Origin: Devosia crocina
GTDB taxonomy: Bacteria; Pseudomonadota; Alphaproteobacteria; Rhizobiales; Devosiaceae
DNA length: 64,000 nt
NCBI RefSeq assembly: GCF_900116545.1
Contig: NZ_FPCK01000003.1
Span: 186,001 to 250,000, forward strand
Direction of reading: 5' to 3'
In this document: positions 44,532 to 53,909 of the stretch, piece by piece
How the letters are laid out: every line of letters begins with the position of its first letter
Numbering within the stretch: the first letter of the stretch is position 1
Position numbers and translations under genes: made by a program
The notes under the pieces: generated by a model
Told to the model about the DNA's origin: nothing
Databases searched by the model: none
What the model saw: the letters and a program-made list of their open reading frames with translations, nothing else

Positions 44532-45662
44532 TTACTCGTTGCCACCCCAGGCTTCGGGGTAGGTCGGCATGTCTTCGCAGCCGCACATGGCGTAGTGGAG
44601 CGGCGGCATGTTTTCGTTGATGTAGTCGTCCAGAACGTCCTGGGTGATGGCCGGCTGCGGCAGCACCCATTCAGGACCCGGGACTTCTTCGCCCTTGAGC
44701 GTCTGAACGGCAGCGATAATCGCCGTGCGCCACTGATAGCTCGGATAGGTCGGGGCGATGCCGGCAAAGCCGAGATCACGCCACTTCTGCAGATAATCCT
44801 GCTGGTCTTCGCCGGTGATCACCGGAATGTCCATGCCCTGATCTTCGAAGGCTTCGATGGCGGCAACGGCGGTAGCACCGGCATCCATCCAGACGGCATC
44901 GATATTGCCGCGCTGCAGGTAGTCTTCAACGATCGACTTGGTCTTGGCATTGTCGCCATCGGTGAATTCTTCACCGAGAATGGTGAGGCCAGCCTCTTCG
45001 AACATGTTGCGGGCACCCGAAGCGCGGGTTTCGAGCACGTCGACACCGGGCAGGATGCGGAGCATCAAGACGTTTCCGCCTTCGGGCACATTGGCGATGA
45101 TGTGGTCAGCCGCCTGGATACCGAAGCCGTAGCCACCCACGGGGTGAACGAAGGTCACCGGGCAATCGGTGGTCACGCCACGGTCAAAGACGATGACCGG
45201 AAGACCGGCCGCGCATGCCTTTTCGACGGCCGGGGTCAGCGCGGCGGTCGAGTTGGGCGACACGATAAGGATGTTGCAGTCGCCGCCGGCGAGGAGGTCA
45301 TCGATATCGGCGATCTGCTTGTCGTCGGAGCCTTCGGCGTCGACATGGGTGAAGGTGCCGATCTCGGGGTGAAGTTTCACCTCCTCGGTCATGTTGGTGT
45401 AGCCCACCACGCGCCAGGGATTGTTGACCCCGGCATTAGAGAAGCACACGGTCCACGGCGCGTCGGTTGCGAATTCTGATGTGTCCACCATCTCATTGCC
45501 AGCATATTGGCGGTAGATCTGGTCGGCTGGGCCATTGAAGGTGGCCGTCAGCTGTTCGCGCTGTTTGTCGAACTCGGCCGGGTCGTCGAAATTCGGCGCC
45601 TGGGCCGCTGCCGAACCGGTCATGAGACCGAGCACGGCAAAGGTTATGACAGTCTTGTTCAC
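44532..45662 (-). CDS. Sugar ABC transporter substrate-binding protein (cysteine-rich variant)
   Basis: 376 residues with a signal peptide (NKTVITFAVLGLMTGSAAA). The PBP1 fold is shown by TVCFSNAGVNNPWRVVGYTNMTEEV, DIDDLLAGGDCNILIVSPNSTAAL, GLPVIVFDRGVTTDCPVTFV and NIDAVWMDAGATAVAAIEAF. It is longer than RbsB and holds six cysteines, including a C-terminal MCGCED. Last gene of the epimerase-ATPase-permease-permease-SBP operon. The substrate is unknown. Confidence 0.85.
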   Translation of the reverse strand: MNKTVITFAVLGLMTGSAAAQAPNFDDPAEFDKQREQLTATFNGPADQIYRQYAGNEMVDTSEFATDAPWTVCFSNAGVNNPWRVVGYTNMTEEVKLHPEIGTFTHVDAEGSDDKQIADIDDLLAGGDCNILIVSPNSTAALTPAVEKACAAGLPVIVFDRGVTTDCPVTFVHPVGGYGFGIQAADHIIANVPEGGNVLMLRILPGVDVLETRASGARNMFEEAGLTILGEEFTDGDNAKTKSIVEDYLQRGNIDAVWMDAGATAVAAIEAFEDQGMDIPVITGEDQQDYLQKWRDLGFAGIAPTYPSYQWRTAIIAAVQTLKGEEVPGPEWVLPQPAITQDVLDDYINENMPPLHYAMCGCEDMPTYPEAWGGNE

Positions 45663-45719
45663 GTCTTTCCTCCCTTGTGATAGGTCAGTAGCGGACAGCT
45701 CCTCACCGCCCGCTATAGT

Positions 45720-46706
45720 TCATCGGCCCGACCGCTTGCGCTGATAGGTTGCCAGCGCGACCGCGCCAATGAGAATGAGGCCCTGAACCACGAGCCGGAC
45801 GGGCTGCGCCAGCCCCAGCAGGTTGAGCAGGGTAAAGATGGCTTCGAGCGCCAGCGCGCCGGCGATCGTTGCGGGAACCGAGCCGCGGCCGCCCAGGAGC
45901 TGCGCGCCGCCGATCACCGCGGCGGTAATGGCCTGAAGCTCGAAGCCGGAGCCGATATCGACCGAAACGCCGGCCCGGCCGCCCAGGATGACGCCGGCCA
46001 GAACAGCGGTCAGCGCCGATACCACGAAGGCCGAAATGCGCACGCGCTCGACCGGCACGCCAGCCAGCCGCGCGGCCTGCGGATTGTCGCCCACGGCATG
46101 CAGCAGGCGGCCAAAATTGGTGCGATGAAGGCCCCACCAGAGAATGGCACCGAACCCGAAAAGACAGATCACCGCGATGGGCAGCAGCGTGATCACCGGC
46201 ACGTCCGTGATGTTGTAGCGGCCGAAAAAGCGGAAGGTATCCGGCAGATAGCCGCGAGGGGCGCCGCCGGACCACATGAAGGCAACACCATTGAGCGTGA
46301 TCATCATGCCCAGGGTGGCGATCAGAGAGGGAACCTTCAGATAGCTGACGACGAGGCCGTTGACCAAGCCGACCACGGCGCCGATCCCCAGCATCAGGGG
46401 GATGATCCAATAGGTGGAGTTGGGATCGTTGCTCGCCAGCATCGACGAGCCGATCACTGTCAACGTCATGATGGAGCCGACGGATAGGTCAAAGCCCCCA
46501 GATACGATGACGTAAAGTGCTCCGGCCGACAGGATCGCCAGCGCGGTGACGCGTTTGAGAAAATTCATGTAGCCGGTCGGCTCGCCGAAGGCCGGGTTCA
46601 TGACGATGATGGCGAGGATCAGCGCCACGACCAGGACATAGACTGGGTTAAAGTGTGGCAGGCTGCGCTTTTTGGCTTCGGGGCGAGCGAGGGTTTGGTC
46701 GGTCAT
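45720..46706 (-). CDS. Sugar ABC transporter permease (CUT2 type)
   Basis: A 328-residue BPD_transp_2 permease with motifs LYVIVSGGFDLSVGSIMTLTVIGSSML, GLVVSYLKVPSLIATLGMMITLNG, GRLLHAVGDNPQAARLAGVPVERV and IGGAQLLGGRGSVPATIAGAL. It overlaps the neighbouring permease gene by 4 nt, so the transporter probably uses a heterodimeric membrane channel. Confidence 0.92.
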   Translation of the reverse strand: MTDQTLARPEAKKRSLPHFNPVYVLVVALILAIIVMNPAFGEPTGYMNFLKRVTALAILSAGALYVIVSGGFDLSVGSIMTLTVIGSSMLASNDPNSTYWIIPLMLGIGAVVGLVNGLVVSYLKVPSLIATLGMMITLNGVAFMWSGGAPRGYLPDTFRFFGRYNITDVPVITLLPIAVICLFGFGAILWWGLHRTNFGRLLHAVGDNPQAARLAGVPVERVRISAFVVSALTAVLAGVILGGRAGVSVDIGSGFELQAITAAVIGGAQLLGGRGSVPATIAGALALEAIFTLLNLLGLAQPVRLVVQGLILIGAVALATYQRKRSGR

Positions 46707-47686
46707 GCTACCGGCCTTTGCGAACGGGCGGCATAGAAGGCGACGGCGGCGACGATGATGATGCCGCGCAGCACTTGTTTGACGAAAGCGTCGACGCTGG
46801 CGACGTTGAAGATGGAGTCGATCAGCGAGAAGATGATGACGCCGGCCATGGTGCCCCAGATGCCGCCGCGACCGCCGGCCAGCACGGTGCCGCCGATGAC
46901 GACGACGGCGATGGATTCAAGATCGTAGACGCCCTCGGCACCGATCCAGGGCGCGCCCGAGCGGAGGCGCGAGGCGAGGTAGATCCCGGCGATTGCCGCA
47001 CAAAGCGAGCAGATGACGTGGGCGCCGATGACGACATTGGCCGTCTTGATGCCGGCAAGGCGCGCGGCGTCCTTGTTGCCGCCAACCGAATAGATGTCCG
47101 AGCCGAAGCGGGTGAAGCGCAGGACGAACCAGGCGAGCGCCGCCAAAGCGAACATGAAGAGCAGCGAATAGGGCACGATGCCCCAGGAACCGTAGGCGAA
47201 GATCTGGAACTCGGCGGGCACATTGCCGGCGAAGTTGTTGTAGTAGTAGGACAGCACGCCCTGGATGACCAGCGACATGCCAAGCGTTGCGATCAGCGGA
47301 TTGACTTCCAGTTTGGCGATGACGATGCCGTTGATGAGGCCGACCACAGCACCCAGCGCCAGGACGGCTGCAACAGCCGGAAGCATCATGGCGGGATCCC
47401 CATTCATCACAACCGATGTGACGACAGCCGAGGCCGAGATGAGGCTTGCGACGCTGAGATCGATCGAGGCGACAAGGATCGCAAAGGTCTGGCCGATGGC
47501 GGTGATGCCAAGAGTGATCGAGCGGCCAAGGATGGCGACGAGGTTTTCAAGCGTCAGAAAGCGCGTCTGGCCTAGGGCAACGACGAGGACGACATAAATC
47601 AGGATTGCCGCGACGAGCAGAATGGTCGAGGCGTGGCGATCGAAGCGGAAGCGGCGGGGCGCCGTGGGCAAGGAGGCGTCGGTCAT
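46703..47686 (-). CDS. Sugar ABC transporter permease (CUT2 type)
   Basis: A 327-residue permease, partner of the one at 45720-46706. Motifs are GQTFAILVASIDLSVASLISAS (Val-Ala-Ser in place of the usual Thr-Gly-Gly), GIVIAKLEVNPLIATLGMSLVIQG, GSDIYSVGGNKDAARLAGIKTANV and IGGTVLAGGRGGIWGTMAGV. It overlaps the ATPase gene by 4 nt. Confidence 0.92.
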   Translation of the reverse strand: MTDASLPTAPRRFRFDRHASTILLVAAILIYVVLVVALGQTRFLTLENLVAILGRSITLGITAIGQTFAILVASIDLSVASLISASAVVTSVVMNGDPAMMLPAVAAVLALGAVVGLINGIVIAKLEVNPLIATLGMSLVIQGVLSYYYNNFAGNVPAEFQIFAYGSWGIVPYSLLFMFALAALAWFVLRFTRFGSDIYSVGGNKDAARLAGIKTANVVIGAHVICSLCAAIAGIYLASRLRSGAPWIGAEGVYDLESIAVVVIGGTVLAGGRGGIWGTMAGVIIFSLIDSIFNVASVDAFVKQVLRGIIIVAAVAFYAARSQRPVA

Positions 47687-49194
47687 GCCGCGACATCCGT
47701 TTCGCCGGTGGCGGCGAGCATGAGTTCGGTTTCCGTCGCCGAGCGGCCGAATTCGCCGACGATGCGACCTTCGCGCATGACCAGGATACGGTCGGAGGCG
47801 CCAAGAATTTCGGGGAGGTCGGAAGAAACCATCATCACCGCTGTACCGGCGCGTGCGAGATCGCGCATCAGATGGTAGATGCTTGCCTTCGCATCGACAT
47901 CGATGCCGCGGGTGGGTTCGATGAAGATCAGCACCTTGGGCTTGAGCGCCAGCCAGCGAGCCACAATGGCCTTTTGCTGGTTGCCGCCGGACAGGAAGCG
48001 CATTTCCTGCTCGTAGCTGGGGGCGCGCACTTTTATCCGGTCGAGCAAGGCGTTCATGCCGTCGACATCGGTGAAGCGATTGCGATCTGCGGTGCCGAAG
48101 AGATTGGCGAAGGCGCGTGCCGTCAGCATACCGTTGTCGCGCACCGATTGCATGAGGACGAGGGCGCTGGCCTTTCGGTCACCGGGCAACATGCCGATAC
48201 CGGCGCGGATGGCGTCGCGGGGCGAGTTCAGTTTTACCGTCTCGCCGTCGAGCGTCATTGTGCCAGTGGCGAAAGACTTGGCGCCGAACAGCGCCATAGC
48301 GAGTGCGGTCCGCCCTGCCCCTTGAAGACCGGCAAAGCCGACGATTTCGCCGGCGCGCAGTTCGAGGTTGATGTCGCGCAGGGCGCTGTTGTTGCCACCG
48401 GCGACGGTGAGCACCGGCCGGCCGATTTCAGCTGGCGTGGCAGGTTCCGGGTAGTATTCAGAGATATCGCGGCCCACCATGGCGCGTACTACCGCTTCCG
48501 GTGCCGGCACTTGGTCGAAGCTGCCGGCCACTTCGCCGTCCTTGATCACCGTCACCCGATCGGCAATGCGCGTCACTTCGCGCATGCGGTGGGTGATGTA
48601 GATGATAGCAGTGCCCGAGGCGCGCAGTTGCTCGACGAGGGTGAAGAGAACCTCGCATTCGGCCTCGTTGAGCGCTGCGGTCGGCTCGTCCATGACGATG
48701 ACCTTGGCATTGAGCGACACGGCCTTGGCGATCTCGACCATCTGCTGGCTTGCCACGTCGAGATCGGCCACGAGCGTGTCGGGCTCGATACGGTGGCGCA
48801 CGCCGAAAAGTCCCAGCACGCGACGCGTTTCGGCCACCATGGCCTTGCTGTCGACGAGGCCATTGCGCAGCGGTTCGCGGCCGAGAAAGAGGTTTTGCGC
48901 CACGCTGCGCTCGGGCAGCAGGGAGAACTCCTGGTAGATCACCGAAATGCCAGCGAGGAGCGCCTGCTGCGGGTGGCTGAAATGCTTCGTTTCGCCATCG
49001 ATCAGCACTTCGCCCGCATCCGGCCGATAAACGCCGGACAGGATCTTGATCAGCGTCGATTTGCCGGCACCGTTCTCCCCACAGAGCGCATGCACTTCGC
49101 CGCGGCCGCAAGCAAAGGACACGCCGCGAAGAGCTTTCACACCCGGAAAGGACTTGGTGATGCCGCGCATCTCAATGACCGGCGTGCCGCTCAT
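47683..49194 (-). CDS. Sugar ABC transporter ATP-binding protein (CUT2 type)
   Basis: 503 residues. Two ATPase domains: Walker A GENGAGKST and VIVMDEPTAALNEAE in the first; degenerate GLQGAGRTAL, FLSGGNQQKAIVARW and a DEP-equivalent read as IFIEPTRGIDVDAKA in the second. The usual Asp of Walker B in domain 2 is thus replaced by Ile-Glu, compatible with its non-catalytic role. Start ATG 49194 overlaps the epimerase stop by 4 nt. Confidence 0.92.
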   Translation of the reverse strand: MSGTPVIEMRGITKSFPGVKALRGVSFACGRGEVHALCGENGAGKSTLIKILSGVYRPDAGEVLIDGETKHFSHPQQALLAGISVIYQEFSLLPERSVAQNLFLGREPLRNGLVDSKAMVAETRRVLGLFGVRHRIEPDTLVADLDVASQQMVEIAKAVSLNAKVIVMDEPTAALNEAECEVLFTLVEQLRASGTAIIYITHRMREVTRIADRVTVIKDGEVAGSFDQVPAPEAVVRAMVGRDISEYYPEPATPAEIGRPVLTVAGGNNSALRDINLELRAGEIVGFAGLQGAGRTALAMALFGAKSFATGTMTLDGETVKLNSPRDAIRAGIGMLPGDRKASALVLMQSVRDNGMLTARAFANLFGTADRNRFTDVDGMNALLDRIKVRAPSYEQEMRFLSGGNQQKAIVARWLALKPKVLIFIEPTRGIDVDAKASIYHLMRDLARAGTAVMMVSSDLPEILGASDRILVMREGRIVGEFGRSATETELMLAATGETDVAA

Positions 49195-50057
49195 GCCGCC
49201 AGCTCCCGGCCTGCAGCGTCCCAGGTGCTGCGGATAAAAGCGGCGCTTTCGGCGAACAGCGTATCGTAGTCCGGAAACAGCGGGCGCCACACGCGCGTCG
49301 CCGCGGCGATCGCCGGCAGCCCTGCGCCGAAGGCTTCAAGCGTTACCCAGCCATCATAGCCCGAGCGGCGCACCGCGCCAATTATGGCAGCAAAGTCGAT
49401 GTGACCTCGCCCGGGGATGCCCCGATCGTTTTCAGAAATGTGGACGATGCCGACATGCGGCGCGACGATCTCGTAGGCCTCGACCTGGTCGCGGTCCTCG
49501 ATATTGGCGTGAAAGGTATCGTACATGATCCGGCAGGCCGGATGATCAACCCGACGCGCATAGTCGCGGCACTGGGTCGTGGTGTTGAGAAAGTAGGTCT
49601 CGAAGCGGTTAAGGTGTTCAAGGCTGAGATAGATGCCGTGGCGCTCGGCGCGGGTCGCCAGCGCATGATGCGCCTCGGCGCCGTAGGAGAGCTCGCTTTC
49701 CGTGGGCCCGGCGCCAGTGAAGTGTCCAATCGGAGCGTGAATAGGGCCTCCGACGCTCTGGGCGCCCAGCGCAATGGCGCAATCGAGGGCCCAATCAAGG
49801 TGCTGGCGGCCTTTCGTTCTAGTTTCGGCGTCGGCTGAGATGGGGCTCCTATCGGGGCTAGGCACAATGGAGGTCGTGCAGCGCTCCAGGCCAATGGCGT
49901 CGAGTTCGCGCGCCAGCCAGGCATAGTGGCCCGTGTCGCCCGACAGCACCGGCACTTCCACGCCGTCATAGCCGAGTGCCTTGAGCTGCCGGATCGCCGG
50001 CAGGTGGGCTTCGGTCACGAAATCGGTCAGGCACAGCAGATTGATGCCGAGCTTCAT
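49191..50057 (-). CDS. Sugar isomerase/epimerase, TIM barrel (tagatose 3-epimerase-like)
   Basis: 288 residues. Xylose-isomerase-like TIM barrel with metal and catalytic residues in YLSLEHLNRFETYFLN (Glu), RIMYDTFHANIED (Asp, His), VHISENDRGIPGRGHIDF (His) and WVTLEAFG (Glu), the pattern of D-tagatose/D-psicose 3-epimerases. GGGAGAAAGC precedes the ATG at 50057. It is first gene of the sugar ABC operon, so it likely acts on the imported sugar or its derivative. Confidence 0.85.
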   Translation of the reverse strand: MKLGINLLCLTDFVTEAHLPAIRQLKALGYDGVEVPVLSGDTGHYAWLARELDAIGLERCTTSIVPSPDRSPISADAETRTKGRQHLDWALDCAIALGAQSVGGPIHAPIGHFTGAGPTESELSYGAEAHHALATRAERHGIYLSLEHLNRFETYFLNTTTQCRDYARRVDHPACRIMYDTFHANIEDRDQVEAYEIVAPHVGIVHISENDRGIPGRGHIDFAAIIGAVRRSGYDGWVTLEAFGAGLPAIAAATRVWRPLFPDYDTLFAESAAFIRSTWDAAGRELAA

Positions 50058-50348
50058 GCTTTCTCCCCTCGATCCGGCGCTCCGGACCCGCCTGAGGTAC
50101 GTGCAACAAGCATTGCAACCGATACTCTCGGCAAGAATCGAACGCAGCCGCAGCGGGCGTCGACCCAAACTCCTCCATTGCCTCTCTAGTCTTTATGGCA
50201 GCGCTTTTCGCCACTCTTATTGACTTAGAGGCATCCAACTCTCTAGCCTGAAGACCAGAAGCGGACGTGACGATCATTGCGCAGGAAAAAGCGCCGCGCG
50301 TTCGAATAAGATCACTGGTAGATTTTATACACGGGGGGAAGCCGTCAC
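50058..50348. other. 291-bp divergent regulatory region
   Basis: No gene seen. It separates the minus-strand sugar operon (start 50057) from the plus-strand AraC gene (start 50349), so both promoters and the AraC sites should be here. A TTGACT at 50220-50225 is a possible -35 box on the plus strand, but a matching -10 is not clear. Confidence 0.5.
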
Positions 50349-51365
50349 ATGAACGCCGAAGCGCGCCAGAAGGCATTGTCACGTCCGGCCGTATTCACCG
50401 AACCCGGGGCGCTGATGTATGCCGGGAACTGCGCCGACCTTTTCCAGGCCGCGCTCGAGGGCAAGGTGACGCTAAATGCCTGGACGCGGCGCAAATATCC
50501 CGGCAAGCCGCTGGGCGACGCGCTGCCCCAAGTGCTTTCGGTTGGCGGCTGGGACGCGGCGCGTTCGCAGGACTGGGGGCTCAAGGAGCATTGCAACGAG
50601 GGTGTCAAGATAGCTTACCTGGCGCGCGGCTCGATGGTGCTCAAGGTTGACGGGCAGCGGCACGAATTGACAGAGGGGCAGATGTTCGTGGTGCGGCCCT
50701 GGCAGTTGCACCAGTTTGGCGATCCGCATGTCTCGGCCAGCCAGATCATTTGGGTGCTCTTCGATGTCGGTGTGCGCCGGCCGCACGAAGATTGGCTTTG
50801 GCCCGACTGGATGGCCTGGCCGGAGCGCGACACGGCGCGGCTGACGACGCTGCTGTCGCGCAACGAGCAGCATGTGCTTAATGCCAGTCGTGAGGTGGCA
50901 CGAAGCTTTCACGATATAGCCGAACTCGTGGCAGGCAACGACATCACCGGCAGTGAAACGCGGCTGCGGCTGCTGATTTCGTTGATGCTCCTGCAGTTTA
51001 CCGAGCAGCTGGAGCATCAGTCGCCAGTGCTCGACGAGGACCTAGCGAGCTCGAAACGCACAGTGCAGATCTTTCTCGATCGCCTGCCTCATGCGCTCGA
51101 CGAGCAATGGACGCTCGACAACATGGCCACCGAATGCAGCTTGTCACGGACGCAGTTTTCTCAGCATTGTCAGGCACTAACCAACATGACGCCGGTGCGA
51201 TACTTGCAGATGGTCCGTCTTGAAGCGGCTAAAAGATGGCTCTCGGAAAGGGCTACCGCCACTGTCACCGACATCGCGCTCGAGGCCGGATTCACATCAA
51301 GTCAGTATTTCGCCACCTGTTTCAAACGTCGCTTCGGCTTAACGCCTCAGGAGTGCCGCCGCTAG
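50349..51365 (+). CDS. AraC-family transcriptional regulator
   Basis: 338 residues. The N-terminal cupin sensor has GVKIAYLARGSMVLKVDGQRHELTEGQMFVVRPWQLHQFGDP. The C-terminal double helix-turn-helix has TLDNMATECSLSRTQFSQHCQALTNMTPVRYLQMVRLEAAKRWL and VTDIALEAGFTSSQYFATCFKRRFGLTPQECR. The cupin plus divergent location indicate sugar-responsive control of the operon at 50057-44532. ATG 50349. Confidence 0.9.
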   Translation: MNAEARQKALSRPAVFTEPGALMYAGNCADLFQAALEGKVTLNAWTRRKYPGKPLGDALPQVLSVGGWDAARSQDWGLKEHCNEGVKIAYLARGSMVLKVDGQRHELTEGQMFVVRPWQLHQFGDPHVSASQIIWVLFDVGVRRPHEDWLWPDWMAWPERDTARLTTLLSRNEQHVLNASREVARSFHDIAELVAGNDITGSETRLRLLISLMLLQFTEQLEHQSPVLDEDLASSKRTVQIFLDRLPHALDEQWTLDNMATECSLSRTQFSQHCQALTNMTPVRYLQMVRLEAAKRWLSERATATVTDIALEAGFTSSQYFATCFKRRFGLTPQECRR

Positions 51366-51415
51366 GATTGGTTTGCTAGCGGCGCAACGGTGCGGCCAGT
51401 TCAGCAAAGCATGAT

Positions 51416-51605
51416 CTACGGCCCGACGATGTTCGCATGGCCTTTGAGCTTGACCCCGTGCTCGCGAAAGACATCAACGAAGCTGACGCAAACCGCTGAA
51501 TATCCCCCCACATTGCAGATGCTTTGTGGCGAGACGATATCGGCGATCAGGATCCGCTCGTCGCCAAAGGAAGTAAAGATTACCTTGGGCGAGACATTGA
51601 GCGTT
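51416..51605 (-). pseudogene. Remnant of a flavin-binding PNPOx-like protein
   Basis: The minus strand encodes about 63 residues (SPKVIFTSFGDERILIADIV, then NVGGYSAVCVSFVDVF and FREHGVKLKGHANIV) that fit the middle of the pyridoxamine-5'-phosphate-oxidase-like family, where SPK..., IADI..P...N and VSFVDVFV.KG.K..G are common. A stop follows at once, removing the last third. The sequence before the SPK motif does not look like the family N-terminus. It is a broken gene in a 402-bp gap that otherwise holds nothing I can name. Confidence 0.5.
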
Positions 51606-51767
51606 CGTCCGCCGCCCGCACACGGATGGGCCAGGCATGCCGGTCTGGCGCTCGACGCCACCGGGGTTGCCGCTCTCTGCCACCTGCTTGTTCTCTCGCC
51701 GTTCCGATGCTGGGCTCTTTGGCCCCTTGCTGCGTTAAGCAAGGACGACTGCTGCCCCGAGCGAAAA

Positions 51768-52451
51768 ATGAGCGAACCTGATCCTCTTCCGCCCGCCTCC
51801 CTGCCCACGACACCCGCGGAGGCGACCAATGCGATGATCCACTATTATCGTGCCGAGATGGGCCGGCTCAACGCGTGGCGCTCGCGACTTGATCTGACGA
51901 CCAACTGGGCGATCACCGTCGTCGCCGCCATGTTATCGGTGACGCTCTCTACGCCCACGGCCCACCACGGACTCGTCCTCTTTGCCATGGTCATCGTCAC
52001 ATTGCTTCTTGGCGTCGAGGCGCGGCGGTACCGCTTTTTCGATGTCTACCGCATGCGCGTGCGGCAGTTCGAACGGCACTATTTCGGGCAATTCTTCGGC
52101 CCCGAACAACAGGGCGGTCCCGAGCCATGGCTCCTGGTGCTGGCGCAGGACCTGCGCCACCCGAAATTTCGCATTACCTTTCAGCGCGCCTTGGGAAGGC
52201 GACTTCGCCGCAACTACATCTGGATGTTTCTGATCCTGCTCCTGGCTTGGCTTCTCAAAATCGCCTCTCCGGATCTGCAGTCCGGCGTTCATCTCGATCC
52301 GCAACGGCCCCTAGCCGTCTTCATCGAACAGGCATCGACCGGCCCGGTGCCCGGCTGGTTCACCTTTATTGCCGTCGCAAGCTTCTATTTTTTCTTGTTC
52401 TGGATGGTTCATTCCACGCGCGAACGCGGTGGCGATGAAGTCCGCGTCTAG
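51768..52451 (+). CDS. DUF2270 family membrane protein
   Basis: 227 residues. The signature NAMIHYYRAEMGRLNAWRSRLDLTTNWAITVVAAMLSVTLS begins at residue 23, with two TM helices (about 48-64 and 70-86), a soluble loop carrying FDVYRMRVRQFERHYFG and two more TM helices (about 147-163 and 193-212). ATG 51768 follows the A-rich GCGAAAA. Function unknown. Single gene. Confidence 0.75.
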   Translation: MSEPDPLPPASLPTTPAEATNAMIHYYRAEMGRLNAWRSRLDLTTNWAITVVAAMLSVTLSTPTAHHGLVLFAMVIVTLLLGVEARRYRFFDVYRMRVRQFERHYFGQFFGPEQQGGPEPWLLVLAQDLRHPKFRITFQRALGRRLRRNYIWMFLILLLAWLLKIASPDLQSGVHLDPQRPLAVFIEQASTGPVPGWFTFIAVASFYFFLFWMVHSTRERGGDEVRV

Positions 52452-52590
52452 AGCACGGGAAAAGCAGTCATGAGCCGTCTAGACGGACACGGCTTAGCCT
52501 CCAGCCCCTTGGAAAGGCGATGCAACGCGACGCCATGACAAATCCGCTCCCGATGCGGTGGCAGCTCCAGCTGTCTCGATGACTGATAAG

Positions 52591-52680
52591 TGGCGGAGAG
52601 AGAGGGATTCGAACCCCCGATAGAGTTGCCCCTATGCCGCATTTCGAGTGCGGTGCATTCAACCGCTCTGCCATCTCTCC
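52591..52680 (-). tRNA. tRNA-Ser (anticodon CGA)
   Basis: The minus strand folds into a 90-nt type II tRNA. The acceptor stem is GGAGAGA/TCTCTCC with discriminator G and encoded CCA. The anticodon stem CCGCA/TGCGG closes the loop CTCGAAA (anticodon CGA). A long variable arm and a T arm with GGTTCGAATCC follow. It reads UCG codons. Confidence 0.97.
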
Positions 52681-52681
52681 G

Positions 52682-52892
52682 CGAGATCGAAAAGGAACGG
52701 GCTACGTTCCGGCCGGTCGATACGGGGCGGCTTATGGCATAGAGGAGCGAGGGCTGCAACACCCCATTTACTTCAGTGCCACACATAAATCGGCGCCGCA
52801 CGCGCATCCTCACAACTTCGTGCGCACCCATCCCTGCGTTGCACAGCGGCGTTAGGGTGGAGCGATCATCACAACTCTAGAGGGAAAGACTT
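52682..52892. other. 211-bp intergenic region
   Basis: It lies between the tRNA 5' end and the metallo-hydrolase gene and serves as the upstream region for both, which run divergently. I see no gene or clear repeat. Confidence 0.5.
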
Positions 52893-53666
52893 ATGGTTAC
52901 GCGACGCACCATCGTAGCTGGCTTGGCCGGCTTGCCTTTGGCTGGCATCGTCGGCAATCTTGCCGGCACCAGCTTTGCCCAGGACGCTCCCATGGCCGAT
53001 ACGATCTCCACGAGCGAGGGCGACCTCGTCATTCATCCCGTTGACCATGCAAGTCTTGTGCTCGAATGGAACGGCAAGGTCATCTATGTCGACCCGGTCG
53101 GCGGGGCCGCGCTCTATCAAGGTTTGCCCCCCGCAACGGCGATCCTGATTACCCACGGTCACGGCGACCATTTCGACGTGCCGACCCTCGAGGCCGTCGC
53201 GGGTTCTCTTCCGCTCGTGACCAATGGCGATGTGTTCGACAAGCTGCCTGAAAGCTTCAAGGCTAATGCAACTTCCCTTGCCAATGGCGAGAGCGGCGAG
53301 ATCGATGGCATACCGCTCCGGGTCATTGCCGCGCACAACACGACGGAAGACCGGATGAACTATCACCCGGTGGGTGTTGGCAATGGTTATGTCCTGAGCT
53401 TTGGCGACATCGAGGTCTATGTGGCGGGCGACACCGAGCCGACCGAGGATATGCTGGCGCTGAGCGACATCGACGTTGCGTTCCTGCCCATGAACCTGCC
53501 CTATACGATGACGCCCGATCAGGCCGTCGAGGCGGTCAATTCCTTCAAACCCGCGATCCTTTATCCGTATCACTATGGAGAGAGCGACCTGTCGGTGCTT
53601 GAAACCGGGATCGGCGAGCATACCGAAGTGCGCTTGCGGAACTGGTATCCGAACGGCCAAAGCTAA
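52893..53666 (+). CDS. Tat-exported MBL-fold metallo-hydrolase
   Basis: 257 residues. The N-terminus VTRRTIVAGLAGLPLAGIVGNLAGTSFA is a twin-arginine signal. The metallo-beta-lactamase fold carries ILITHGHGDHFD (His/Asp metal ligands), VIAAHNT, VYVAGDTEPTEDM (Asp) and LYPYHYGE (His), of the UlaG-like beta-lactamase superfamily branch. A folded, metal-loaded periplasmic enzyme is expected; substrate unknown. GAGGG lies just before the ATG at 52893. Confidence 0.85.
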   Translation: MVTRRTIVAGLAGLPLAGIVGNLAGTSFAQDAPMADTISTSEGDLVIHPVDHASLVLEWNGKVIYVDPVGGAALYQGLPPATAILITHGHGDHFDVPTLEAVAGSLPLVTNGDVFDKLPESFKANATSLANGESGEIDGIPLRVIAAHNTTEDRMNYHPVGVGNGYVLSFGDIEVYVAGDTEPTEDMLALSDIDVAFLPMNLPYTMTPDQAVEAVNSFKPAILYPYHYGESDLSVLETGIGEHTEVRLRNWYPNGQS

Positions 53667-53700
53667 GCGTTGCAGGCGCCCTCGACAACCGCGATGGCGC

Positions 53701-53729
53701 TTGACTCTTTCCCCCTTTTTCCCGATAAG
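53701..53729 (+). promoter_or_regulatory. Sigma70-type promoter of rplU
   Basis: TTGACT (53701) and GATAAG (53724) are separated by 17 bp. The implied leader is about 175 nt, long enough for ribosomal-protein feedback, but no specific structure was identified. Confidence 0.65.
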
Positions 53730-53909
53730 CGCCCGATCCAATGCGCACTGGTCCCGACCGGTGCGCTGGTTTTGTTTGAAAACGCTGCTCGAGGCTGCCG
53801 GCCAAAACCTTGGCCTACATCCGTAAAAACCGCAGGCAGGCATGAGAGCCGCGGTGCCGCAGGGCGCGACAGAAAAGGGACCGGGCGCTTACTCCGTTCG
53901 GTTGTGCAT

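Noticed and set aside
52468..52855. Small open frames overlapping the tRNA-Ser gene
   Set aside because: They read through the tRNA and its flanks on both strands with no motif or ribosome site.
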